Positions 1-9,400 of a stretch of 64,000 nucleotides of DNA are shown in pieces. A model generated the notes under the pieces. That model was not told where the DNA came from. It did not search any database and worked only from the letters and a program-made list of their open reading frames with translations. The stretch is from an uncultured Bizionia sp. (GTDB taxonomy: Bacteria; Bacteroidota; Bacteroidia; Flavobacteriales; Flavobacteriaceae): contig CANMCF010000003.1 of assembly GCA_947496215.1 (NCBI GenBank), positions 62,001-126,000 of the forward strand. The letters are read 5' to 3'. Positions within the stretch are counted from its first letter, which is position 1. Each line of letters opens with the position of its first letter. The position numbers and the translations under genes are program-made.

Positions 1-2556
1 ATACAGTTGAGCTCCTCCAATCGTAAAGAGTTTCACAATCCCTTCAAACTTTTCAGTGGAGAATACCTTATAAGTAAAAGTCGTATTGGCTTCAGCTGGA
101 TTAGGGTACACTTTGGTGTCCAACATTACCTTGGAATCAAGTATGCTTTCTTCTTGACTTCCTTGTTGTGGATTGCCCGCAATAAGGTTATTGCCATTTT
201 CTGGACATGTAAAGTCTGGAGCAAAAGATTGGCTTTGGGTACAGTTTGTAATTGGGTCTGTAGCAACTACCGTAAACTTGTCTTTTTCTTTACTTGCATT
301 AATACAATCTATCGTTATTATTGGACCATTACTGTTAAAGTATGGAATATCATCTTTATACCATTGGTAAGTAATATTTGGATTACTCACTCCACTTGAT
401 GCATCAATTATGATAGAACTACCAAATGTGTAACTAAAAACGGGAAGTTGTGGATTGGCATAATTTACACAGGTTGTGCCTCCATCACAGTAAGCTTCTA
501 AACTGGTATATATATCTAATCCTAATCCACCTGCTGGTTCGGTAAAACTTATTGTATCGGTTACCGAGTCTCCAGATTCGTCTTCTACTGTTACAGTATA
601 GATACCATAATCGATATCGGTAATGGTATAGGTTTCATTATTATTATAGTAGTTATTATAAACATAATTTACAGTACCGTTTGCTCCTGACAATGTTATA
701 TCTATTGGAGGTACACCTCCTGTAACTGATATGGCTAGAGTATTATGTAACTCATCACATCCTTCCATCACTTCTACATCTACTATAATACTTCTGGGGC
801 CAATTTCTATTTCATCTTCTACAACACATGCCCTGTCACCACTTGTTACTTCTGCTTTGTAGATTCCTAGCTCTGTAACTGTAAGTGTACTATTTGTTTC
901 TGGAAGTAATACATTATCTCTATACCAAGCGTAAGTGGCTTCGGGATCTGTAATATCTTGTCCAGCATCCAATGGTATACTTTGTGTAAATCCACTAAAA
1001 GATTGATCTGGTCCCAAATCCAATGTAAAATCCCATGCGGCTGTAGTAAATTCTATTTCTGTAATTATACCATCTGCATCCTCTACGGTAACAGTATAAG
1101 TGATATTATTTTCTACATCAAGGATATAGGATGTGTCATTTGTATTTGCTGTAAAGGTTCCTTGTGTAGAATTAACTGTAATATTGTATGTAGGGTTTCC
1201 TCCTATTATATTAATAGTGGCCTGAATAGTATCTCCATTACAGCCTGATAGTTGAGCTTGTACAATCATTTCTGGCCCAGCTCCAAATGTGAATTGATCG
1301 TATACACTTTTATCAGAGTCAAAAAAGATGTCTTTAAAAACAGCTATGCCATCTTCTAGATTAATGTCTCCTGAATAGTATTCTACATAATCATTGTTGA
1401 AATCGGAAACTTCGTCATTTCCAATATGCTTATCTTTCATAAGCCAGAGTTTCTGTTCTGGATTATCTTCAAGATATTGTATTGCATAGCTAGATAAATG
1501 CAACTTAAAATGAATGGGGTAAGTATCTGTAAGCTCACCTGTTCGCTGTGCCAACCATATTTTTGGCCAAAATTTAACTTGGTCATCATTTTCATTTATA
1601 AAAGTTGTCCCCAAACCATTATCGCCAAACATTAAAAAATGATTGTTGCGAATTGTAGTGACATCTTGCTTGTCCATATTATTAGTAAGAATCTCATCTA
1701 CTGCTGCTACCAAATGCTCTTTATAATGTGTACTTTCGCTCTGTAATTGGTTCAAGCCTGAAATATTATCTCTTCCAAAGCCAAAAATGCGATTAGAAAA
1801 GATATTATTATTGGATGCATCCCAAAATATGAGATTCTTTGAATTTAAATAAGACGTATTACCAGATAAGGTTATTCCATATTTTAAAGCTAGATAACTG
1901 TCTACTCTATTTCTTTCATTTCTACTTAACTCTCTTGGAAAAGAGATAAACTCAGGAAAACTACCTACAAAATCTTCATCTTCTATCTCTTCCCCAAGGT
2001 TAATTTCTGTTGTTTTACCTATATGAAAGGCGGTTTCCCCTTCCTGTCCATAAGATTTAAATTTCTTATCTACATTATAATGACTGGTATGGTAAAAATT
2101 AATATGTGCATTCTCATTGCTGTTATAATCCACAGCTATCTCATTCGCAGATAGATTTGTTGTATTGAAATTGAAAAAATTTCTAATTATCGGATTTTTA
2201 AATACAAGAGATGATGATTCCCAATCACTTGCGATATGTGAAAAAGCTTTATTTGTGGCAACAGGTTCTCCCACAAAAAAGACATTTCTTCCTGTGGAGT
2301 TTTCCAAAGGCGCCACATAAGTCATAATGCCTTCTTTTGAATATATGGAAGGATTAAAGTTAAATAAATCCTTTTCATGTAAACCTTCCATCGGGGCAAT
2401 GGCAATATCGGTTTGGGCTGAGTTTTCATAAACTCCAGTATCTACATCGCCCCAATCCCCTATATACCAAACTTCTGCTCCAGTGACTCCGCCGGGAAAA
2501 TTTTGTGCAGTTAACGAGATACTTGCAAGAATAAAACTGAATACTAATAGTCTCAT
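1..2556 (-). CDS. T9SS-exported surface protein (3' end outside window)
   Basis: The frame is open from an ATG at 2556 to base 1, so about 852 residues are visible and the C-terminus is cut off. It begins with a signal peptide (MRLLVFSFILASISLTAQ). The middle holds an RNRVDSYLALKYGITLSG segment typical of the DUF8202 family of flavobacterial cell-surface proteins. Further on are Cys-containing, Ig/SprB-repeat-like modules (for example SGCNGDTIQATINIIGGNP and EGCDELHNTLAISVTGG). The last visible part, with a YPNPAE motif followed by a beta-rich stretch ending FTIGGAQLY, is the start of a type A T9SS sorting domain, so the protein should cross the outer membrane by T9SS and be attached or released. 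Its ligand cannot be told. The module assignments are from recall and not searched. Confidence 0.8.
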   Translation of the reverse strand, partial: MRLLVFSFILASISLTAQNFPGGVTGAEVWYIGDWGDVDTGVYENSAQTDIAIAPMEGLHEKDLFNFNPSIYSKEGIMTYVAPLENSTGRNVFFVGEPVATNKAFSHIASDWESSSLVFKNPIIRNFFNFNTTNLSANEIAVDYNSNENAHINFYHTSHYNVDKKFKSYGQEGETAFHIGKTTEINLGEEIEDEDFVGSFPEFISFPRELSRNERNRVDSYLALKYGITLSGNTSYLNSKNLIFWDASNNNIFSNRIFGFGRDNISGLNQLQSESTHYKEHLVAAVDEILTNNMDKQDVTTIRNNHFLMFGDNGLGTTFINENDDQVKFWPKIWLAQRTGELTDTYPIHFKLHLSSYAIQYLEDNPEQKLWLMKDKHIGNDEVSDFNNDYVEYYSGDINLEDGIAVFKDIFFDSDKSVYDQFTFGAGPEMIVQAQLSGCNGDTIQATINIIGGNPTYNITVNSTQGTFTANTNDTSYILDVENNITYTVTVEDADGIITEIEFTTAAWDFTLDLGPDQSFSGFTQSIPLDAGQDITDPEATYAWYRDNVLLPETNSTLTVTELGIYKAEVTSGDRACVVEDEIEIGPRSIIVDVEVMEGCDELHNTLAISVTGGVPPIDITLSGANGTVNYVYNNYYNNNETYTITDIDYGIYTVTVEDESGDSVTDTISFTEPAGGLGLDIYTSLEAYCDGGTTCVNYANPQLPVFSYTFGSSIIIDASSGVSNPNITYQWYKDDIPYFNSNGPIITIDCINASKEKDKFTVVATDPITNCTQSQSFAPDFTCPENGNNLIAGNPQQGSQEESILDSKVMLDTKVYPNPAEANTTFTYKVFSTEKFEGIVKLFTIGGAQLY

Positions 2557-3007
2557 AGAATTATATTTTTTTGACACATTTTTTGTTCTTTTGAATTTAT
2601 AAGTCATTTAAACCTTATTGAAGTAAAAGTGTATTTGTTAAGTCACAAATAAAATAGGTTTGTACTTTTTTTAAAAGATGGATTTCATATATGCTAGCGA
2701 TAATTTCATATTCGTTTTTGAATTATGCTTTTTCTCCTATTCAAAGACAGATGATTCTGCTTGACATCTAGTTTTAAAATTTTAAAATAAATATGAAAAG
2801 TGCTAATTTACCATATGTAGAAACCTTTTATTCCTTGGAGTTTTCACTAGTAACAAGCTAACGGAAATTGTTTTTCATAGCTCTTGAATGACTTTATTCC
2901 TACTCAAACCTTGCAATCGTTAAAAATGAACGCTAGCCATTACTCTTTATTGAATCGAGTGCCAGCGAAGGAACTCAGATTAGCAACAAAAAAAACACTA
3001 TGCCTTT

Positions 3008-3046
3008 AACTAAAAAACCAGAACTATTAAGTTCTAGTTTTTAGTT
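3008..3046. repeat. imperfect inverted repeat upstream of the PBP gene
   Basis: The left arm 3008-3024 (AACTAAAAAACCAGAAC) pairs with the right arm 3031-3046 (GTTCTAGTTTTTAGTT), with one bulge and one mismatch, around a TATTAA loop. The right arm overlaps a TAGTTTTG -7-like element at 3042-3049, so it may be an operator or a decayed terminator. Confidence 0.5.
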
Positions 3047-3049
3047 TTG
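3042..3049 (+). promoter_or_regulatory. candidate -7 element for the PBP gene
   Basis: TAGTTTTG matches the Bacteroidota -7 consensus TAnnTTTG. It lies 78 bp before the ATG at 3127. No clear -33 box is seen, so this is tentative. Confidence 0.3.
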
Positions 3050-3126
3050 AATATATTAACACCATTAAAAATATCATTTGATACTATTACACTAAAAACT
3101 AAGTTATCTATCTATACCAATTATAG

Positions 3127-5406
3127 ATGTTTAAAAAAGTTAAAAATATAATTACTAATTCCTATTTAAAAAAATTCCTTTTATATGGCATTAGTGCTAT
3201 TACAGGGATACTATTACTTCTTTTTCTAAGCGTATACTTTGGTTTCTGGGGAGAAATTCCTTCCAAAGAAGAAATTACAGAAATAAAGTTTTCAAGTGCT
3301 ACAGAAGTGCTTTCTGACGACGGTAAATTAATTGGCAAATTTTATATTGATGATAGGCAGCCTATAACCTATGATAAAGTACCAAAACATTTAATAAACG
3401 CTTTAATAGCTACAGAAGATGTTCGCTTTTTTGAGCACGAAGGCATTGATTACAATAGTTTAATTCGTGTATTTTTTAAATCTATTTTATTAAGAAACAA
3501 TTCATCTGGTGGAGGAAGTACTATTTCTCAACAATTAGTTAAAAATATTTATCCAAGAAAACGATTAGGTAAACTAGGTATTATTGTACATAAAATGCGA
3601 GAAGGCATAATAGCAAAACGTATTGAAAAAATATATTCTAAAGAAGACATCTTACTCCAGTATTTAAATATTGTTCCTTTCAGTGATAATACATTTGGGA
3701 TTGAAAGTACTGCTAAAAAATTTTTTAATAAAAAAACTAAAGACTTATCTATAATAGAAAGCGCGACAATAGTAGCTATGTTAAAAGCGACGCATTCTTA
3801 TAACCCTAGACTCTATCCCAAGAAAAGTAGAACAAGACGAAATGTGGTTTTGTCTCAAATGAATAAGTATGGCTACCTTGATGATGAACAATTGGCAATT
3901 GAAAAAGAAAAACCCCTAACGCTTAGTTATAAAGACTATAGTCCTGATAAAGGAATAGCTCCATATTTTAGAGCACAGGTTCAAAAAAAATTACAAGAAT
4001 GGTGCAATAAAAATAAAGACGAGAACGGAGAAAACTATAACCCTTATACTAGTGGCTTGAAAGTTCATACCACTTTAAATTATGATATGCAGCTACTTGC
4101 TGAAGATGCAATAAAAGAACATATGGCCGTTTTACAAAAGACTTTCGAAAACGAGCATGGCAAAAATGCACCATGGCTAAATAAGGATTTAATTGCAAGC
4201 GAGTTGGAGAAGACAAATACGTTTAATTCATTAAAGAAAAAAGGCTATTCCAAGAAAGAAATATATGATTCTTTAAAAGTACATCGTAATTTAAAATTAT
4301 TTGATTGGAGGGGCTACAAACTAGTAAAAGGAACTGTAATAGATAGTATTAAGAATCATTTAAAGTTTTTAAATGTAGGGATGATTGCCCTAGAGCCTAC
4401 CAATGGCGGTGTAAAATCTTGGGTTGGTGGGATAGATTTTGAGTTTTTCAAATATGATCATGTTAGCCAAAGTAAACGTCAAGTAGGGTCAACTTTCAAA
4501 CCTATTGTTTATGCCGCAGCTTTAGAAAACGGAATGCATCCTTGCGAGTACATTCCTGCAAAAGTGATTACTTATAAAAATTTAGAGAATTGGGCTCCAA
4601 AAAATTCTTCAAACGTAGATCCCGATAAGCGATATTCTATGAAAACAGCTTTAAGTAGGTCTATTAATACGTGTGCTGTAAAAGTTTTAGAAGAGACAGG
4701 AATAAAAAGAACAACAAAAATGGCTCAAAAAATGGGTATAAGATCTAATATTCCGCAAGTACCATCAATGGCTTTAGGAACGGCGGAATTGTCTTTATTG
4801 GAATTAGCTAAAGTATATTCTTGCTTTGTAAATAATAGTAAACCATCAGACCCCTTTTTAATAACAAAAATCACTGATAAAACTGGTAACGTTTTAGAAG
4901 ATTTTACGCTTAAAAAGTCAATTCAAAAGGTTTTTTCTGAGACCACTAGGCAAACCATGATAGAGTACATGAAGGAAACTGTTAATGGAGGTACAGCTAT
5001 TAGACTTAGGAGCAAATATAAATTGAAGAATGATATTGCAGGAAAGACTGGAACAACACAAAACAATAAAGATGGTTGGTTTATGGGGATTACACCAAAA
5101 CTGATTGTTGGAACTTGGGTAGGAGTTGATAATCATAATATTGGTTTTAAATCTACTAAATATGGTCAAGGTGCACATTCTGCATTGCCCATTTTTGCAT
5201 TATTAATGCAGAAAATGAATAAGCAAGAAAAATTCAACTCCATTACCAATGCTAAATTCACTAAAACATCTCCCGCTGTATTGGAAAGATTAGAATGTCG
5301 AGATTATATTGATGAAAATTTTCTTAGAAGATTATTCGCTAAACGAAAACAACAGCGTTTTAATACTCCTTCTAAAAGAAAGCGAAGAAGGAAAAGAAAA
5401 CACTAA
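3127..5406 (+). CDS. mrcA: class A penicillin-binding protein (PBP1A type)
   Basis: A bifunctional peptidoglycan synthase of 759 aa, the usual length for the family: glycosyltransferase plus DD-transpeptidase on the outer face of the inner membrane. A short cytoplasmic N-terminus is followed by one membrane helix (about 17-40). The GT51 domain shows ATEDVRFFEHEG with catalytic Glu97, and GGGSTISQQLVKN at 128-140. The transpeptidase domain shows STFK (Ser455), SIN (512-514) and KTG (640-642), so all catalytic motifs are intact. The C-terminus is a very basic tail (about 25 residues, ending RKRRRKRKH). It is a single gene with a terminator hairpin 90 bp downstream and has no link to the toxin locus beyond adjacency. 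The symbol follows family convention; several class A paralogues are usual in flavobacteria. Confidence 0.93.
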   Translation: MFKKVKNIITNSYLKKFLLYGISAITGILLLLFLSVYFGFWGEIPSKEEITEIKFSSATEVLSDDGKLIGKFYIDDRQPITYDKVPKHLINALIATEDVRFFEHEGIDYNSLIRVFFKSILLRNNSSGGGSTISQQLVKNIYPRKRLGKLGIIVHKMREGIIAKRIEKIYSKEDILLQYLNIVPFSDNTFGIESTAKKFFNKKTKDLSIIESATIVAMLKATHSYNPRLYPKKSRTRRNVVLSQMNKYGYLDDEQLAIEKEKPLTLSYKDYSPDKGIAPYFRAQVQKKLQEWCNKNKDENGENYNPYTSGLKVHTTLNYDMQLLAEDAIKEHMAVLQKTFENEHGKNAPWLNKDLIASELEKTNTFNSLKKKGYSKKEIYDSLKVHRNLKLFDWRGYKLVKGTVIDSIKNHLKFLNVGMIALEPTNGGVKSWVGGIDFEFFKYDHVSQSKRQVGSTFKPIVYAAALENGMHPCEYIPAKVITYKNLENWAPKNSSNVDPDKRYSMKTALSRSINTCAVKVLEETGIKRTTKMAQKMGIRSNIPQVPSMALGTAELSLLELAKVYSCFVNNSKPSDPFLITKITDKTGNVLEDFTLKKSIQKVFSETTRQTMIEYMKETVNGGTAIRLRSKYKLKNDIAGKTGTTQNNKDGWFMGITPKLIVGTWVGVDNHNIGFKSTKYGQGAHSALPIFALLMQKMNKQEKFNSITNAKFTKTSPAVLERLECRDYIDENFLRRLFAKRKQQRFNTPSKRKRRRKRKH

Positions 5407-5492
5407 TTTAATTTATAAAAAATATTAGTAAGTCTGTCTTGTCCAGAAATATTTCACTTTTTGCCGCTATTAGCTAAAAGCTATTAAAACTA

Positions 5493-5521
5493 GAAAACCT
5501 TTACATTTCTGTAAAGGCTTT
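5493..5521 (+). terminator. intrinsic terminator after the PBP gene
   Basis: The stem CCTTTACA/TGTAAAGG with a TTTC loop, extended by GAAA/TTTC, is followed by TCTTAATTT. It sits between convergent genes and may also serve the minus-strand gene at 5589. Confidence 0.65.
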
Positions 5522-5536
5522 CTTAATTTATTCATT

Positions 5537-5578
5537 GTATACTCGAAACGGCACTCGTCTGACTCTGACATATTAGCT
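5537..5578. repeat. imperfect direct repeat, copy B
   Basis: GTATACTCG-N6-CACTCGTC here recurs at 6293-6331 in the same orientation, with 19 of the first 23 bases identical. The two copies bracket the gene 5589-6050. Confidence 0.5.
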
Positions 5579-5588
5579 CTATATGGCA

Positions 5589-6050
5589 TTACATATCTTG
5601 ACAACCTTTCATTATGGATATCCTAAAGGGTGTGCCGTCTTGTAAATCAAACAAGACAAAAGGTCCTGGTCTCAATTTCAGGATAAGGTAATCTCTATCC
5701 ATATCACTGTTGGCCTTCCATTCCAACTTCAAATAATTCAAAAAACCTATGAATTTATGAATTTCCGTTTTTGTTCCTATTGAAAAGGATTCAAAAATAA
5801 CGTCTCCATATCTTTCACTTCTCAAATCCTTGAATTCGTATATGCCTTCCAAGTATGCAAATTCAATTGACATTTCTGAAATGTTTCCACTTACATCATA
5901 GCCATATCTATACTCTTTGTAGTAAATATATCCGCCTTCTTTATTCCCAACGACTTTATCAGGCTCTCCAAGCACATCATACACATTATCCATACTCATT
6001 CCCATATGAATGTCATTTAATGTCTTCCCTCCCTTTAAAAATTCAATCAT
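5589..6050 (-). CDS. small soluble protein, candidate immunity protein of the RHS locus
   Basis: 153 aa with an ATG start, no signal peptide and no membrane segment, so probably cytoplasmic. The N-terminal part HMGMSMDNVYDVLGEPDKVV resembles the short BamE/SmpA-like motif (G-x-S-x-x-x-V-x-x-x-L-G-x-P), but this is weak. It lies on the same strand and directly downstream of the 3496-aa RHS gene, where polymorphic-toxin systems keep the immunity gene. The gap of 368 bp is larger than usual for such pairs, and imperfect direct repeats flank it (5537 and 6293). I do not recognise the family. The immunity role is inferred from position only. Confidence 0.6.
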   Translation of the reverse strand: MIEFLKGGKTLNDIHMGMSMDNVYDVLGEPDKVVGNKEGGYIYYKEYRYGYDVSGNISEMSIEFAYLEGIYEFKDLRSERYGDVIFESFSIGTKTEIHKFIGFLNYLKLEWKANSDMDRDYLILKLRPGPFVLFDLQDGTPFRISIMKGCQDM

Positions 6051-6418
6051 TGTCTTAATCCATTTTTTCGACTATTATGATTAGTCTCTGAACTTCTATT
6101 CCTTTATCTCCGGCTCTTTTTATTATATTTATTTGTCTTTTTAGAAACTACTCTTAATTGCTTCTTGTCTTTCTTTTAGTTCACCTCATAAAGTTTCCTA
6201 AAACTTTTACCAACCAATGCTTTATTAAATGTTTTAATCGCAAATGCAACCGATTCCTTACTTCTAAGTATCTAAGTCAACAAATTATGTTTGTATACTC
6301 GTGACCTCACTCGTCACAGACAAGCGCTAGCGGGGATTTTTATTTAATAATTACATCTACTTACTAGTAACCGCCACTAGTTACAAACTAGCGGGAGCGG
6401 GGCGAGCTAGCTTTTTTT
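6051..6418. other. intergenic region with short repeats
   Basis: No gene is seen. It carries repeat copy A (6293-6331) with an internal GTGAC-N7-GTCAC inverted repeat, then a CTAG-rich segment at 6363-6410 with several short inverted repeats (such as CTAGT/ACTAG and GCTAGC), ending in a T-run just before the RHS stop codon. Confidence 0.5.
6293..6331. repeat. imperfect direct repeat, copy A
   Basis: GTATACTCG-N6-CACTCGTC, partner of the copy at 5537-5578. It contains GTGAC-CTCACTC-GTCAC, able to form a small hairpin. Confidence 0.5.
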
Positions 6419-9400
6419 TTAAGAACCATCCCCTGTCTTCTTTTTTTCTTCATCAAGTTTTTTCTGTTCTTCTGCAGGAATTTTATAAGGTTTAATAGCA
6501 TTTAAATGATCACTTCCTGTACGCATATTAAAATACTTTCTCATATGATTAGCAGGCTCATCTTTTGAATCATTAGGGTCATCATATATAATACCCATTG
6601 CATGATATAACCATTCATGGAGAGCAACTCCACCTTTATTAAAACCTATTCTTTTACCATCAATTAATGGTACTTTTGAAGTTCCTTTAGTTCCACGTTC
6701 ACCATAACTTTTATTCTTACTTGAAACTATAACCTTAGAATTGCTTTCAGTCACTCCACCTCCGTGACCATCACGAACTTTATAAAATTTTCCACCATAG
6801 GCTAATTTATCTCCATGAATTGTTTCTATTTGATGTTCCATATTAATAGCATCATATATACGTGATGCGTACTTAACAGGAGCTCCTTTATCAGAATCCT
6901 TCCAATCAAATTTTTTATTGGTTTCAAGAACATAAACTGTCTTTTCTTCATAATATGTTTCATAAGTATCAGGCTTGTACCATGGTTGTTTTATACGCCT
7001 TGTTTTTTCAACTTGTATTACAGTCTTTTTTACACTAAATGCATCATAATCTATTTTATATTTATCTTTAAATATATTATTCAAATCTTTTGCAATTGCT
7101 TTAGCTCCATTTTCAGAAGGAAAAACAGGCCCTTCTCCATTCTCATCTATAAGAGCTATTACACTATTTGCTCCATAAACGTATGTAGATTGTTGAGGAT
7201 ACATTCTCTCTTTCGGATCATTTGATAAAAATCTACCAATTCTATTGTCATAAAATCTAGCTCCAAAATTATAACTATTCCCCTCTCCTTTTACTTCATC
7301 ATCTTTTTCCTTTCCGTTAAACCCGTATCTATAAGAATCCGTACTACCGTGCCTATTCGGCATTAACATCCCAAACGGGTAATAATCATTATATGAAAGA
7401 ACGTCTGGTACAAAGTTAGTAGAAACAATTGTATTATTGACATCTGGAGTCATTATCGTGACATTGTCCAAGGCAAATGCCTCCGTTACCTCATCACTCT
7501 CACGGTTGCGCACCCATATGATGTTGGCTATCACACCGCCTGCAGTAAACGTTATGCTATGCCTACCCGACGTATTGTCCACCTTGTTGCTGTGCACCAC
7601 ACCAAAGAAATCCACTTCCACACGTATTTCTGGAGAAGACATCAAATCCAAATCGTAACTAATTGTGTATTCCTTGCCTTCTTCCGTAAGCAAGACATAC
7701 GAGACGCCTTCGTTGTAATCGTCTACCGTCATCTCCAAATTCCCTGCTTCCGTATTTGCTTGGGACTGTCCATAGCGATTCCAGTTGTTGTCGTCATTGA
7801 TACTTTCCCATCCCGAAAAGTCGAATGTATTCAAGATCTCCGTACCTGCCGTCAACTCTTCTTTGATCAACTTGCGGTCACTTACCACGCTCAATACGTT
7901 CCCCAAATGGTTGCTTAGCTCGTAACGTTTGTCTCCAGTGGTTCTGGATACCACTTGAGGTGCCATTTCTTGTTTCTTTTCCAAAACGAAACCAGTAACC
8001 TCAGCTTCTATGGAAGCTGCACCATAAAAGGCCAAACTTGTCGTGGTAAAGTCTCCTTCTATGTCAAACGCAATGCTATTCGATCCATTTTCAAGAACGT
8101 GATCCACCAATTTGGGGGAGTCTTCGTTGAAATCACCATCGGTACTAATCGCAAATCGAGTCCCTGCCCCTTGGCTTTCAAGGTAGTTGAATTTGATTCG
8201 GTAACTACCTGGCGCAAAATCATAGAGCCCTACATACATGTTCTCTTCACCTGGGAACAATATGCCTCCGGCATCCAACTCTTCTACATCATCCCATCCA
8301 AAAGCACTAGTCTCATTTTCTACAGTTTCATAAGAATTTGCCTCAGTAGTTTCCTCCAGCGGCATTTCAACTCTTTTCTCTTCCACTCCCAATCGGCTGC
8401 TGCCATAGATTTGATGCTCTATCAAGGTCACTTTCTTTTGGTCGGAAATGCTTTCTGGATCGGATTCGTTGGTCTTGTAAACTGCAAGGACATTACCTTG
8501 GGCGTCTCGAACGTATACCGTTGTCTTTTCTTCCTTTTCTGGTCTTAATACCTTCTTGGCAATGCGATTCCCCAAGCCGTCATACTCGAATCGAATTCGC
8601 TTGCCGCTCTTCTTCGTAATCTCACGAACCTTTCCATCTACACGCCAATCTATGTTGGTTATTCTTTCCTTCTTGTCGCTTTTCAACTGGCCTATGGCAT
8701 CGTATATGTAATTGTCTTCCTTTTGATCGTCCAAATCGACATCAAATAGGTTTTTGTTCACCGTATCGTCCACATAGTTCAATTGGTTGCTGCTTGGATT
8801 GTAATGGTAACTTAGATCGTCCATTTCCTTTTGATCTCCATTGCCATCCAAAGTAACACGTTCCAGTGCCTTCAAGTTTCCATTGCGATCATAGGCATAG
8901 GAGCTCGTATGGTTTTCACTGCTTCCTGAATTGGCGATGCCATAGCCTTGCATCCCTTTGATGCGATTCAATTGATCGTATTGATAGTGATTCATTTGAA
9001 TGCCTATGGGTGCTTCGTCAATGTCCACCAAACTGGTAGTCATCTGTTTGATGTTACCATTGTAGAGATTTCTGGGGTTTTGGGTTGCCGTATTTGTATT
9101 GACAAAGGCATTGATGTTCCCTACCGATTGATAATCACCATCATAATACCCCAAGGTATAGCCATAGGCATCCTTTGCAGTTTGTTCTCCCTTGTCTTTC
9201 CCTAGATCTTCTTTAGGATTCAGTCCATCGGAGTTTACTCCCTTCAACCAACCTTGCAACGTATAGGCATAGTCAACACCTTGTACTTCTTGATCTCCCA
9301 AGACGGTACGCGCCAAAGGTCCATGGGCAAAGTATGCGTATTGGGCATCCTTTTCCCAAATATGTCCATCACTGGATGTTTCCACGTTTACAATGCGATT

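Larger units (their letters stand above)
2557..3126. other. AT-rich intergenic region between divergent genes
   Basis: No convincing gene is seen. The region separates the divergent T9SS protein and PBP genes. It carries a 20-bp element at 2845-2864 that recurs with 3 mismatches at 6375-6394, and an imperfect inverted repeat at 3008-3046. Confidence 0.6.

Noticed and set aside
1..1248. Plus-strand frames of 65-130 aa at the left edge
   Set aside because: They lie opposite a continuous minus-strand frame with signal peptide and T9SS sorting motif.
6600..6640. Zincin HExxH protease motif in the RHS tail
   Set aside because: The sequence is HEWLYH with three residues between Glu and His, so it is not the standard motif; kept only as a weak hint.
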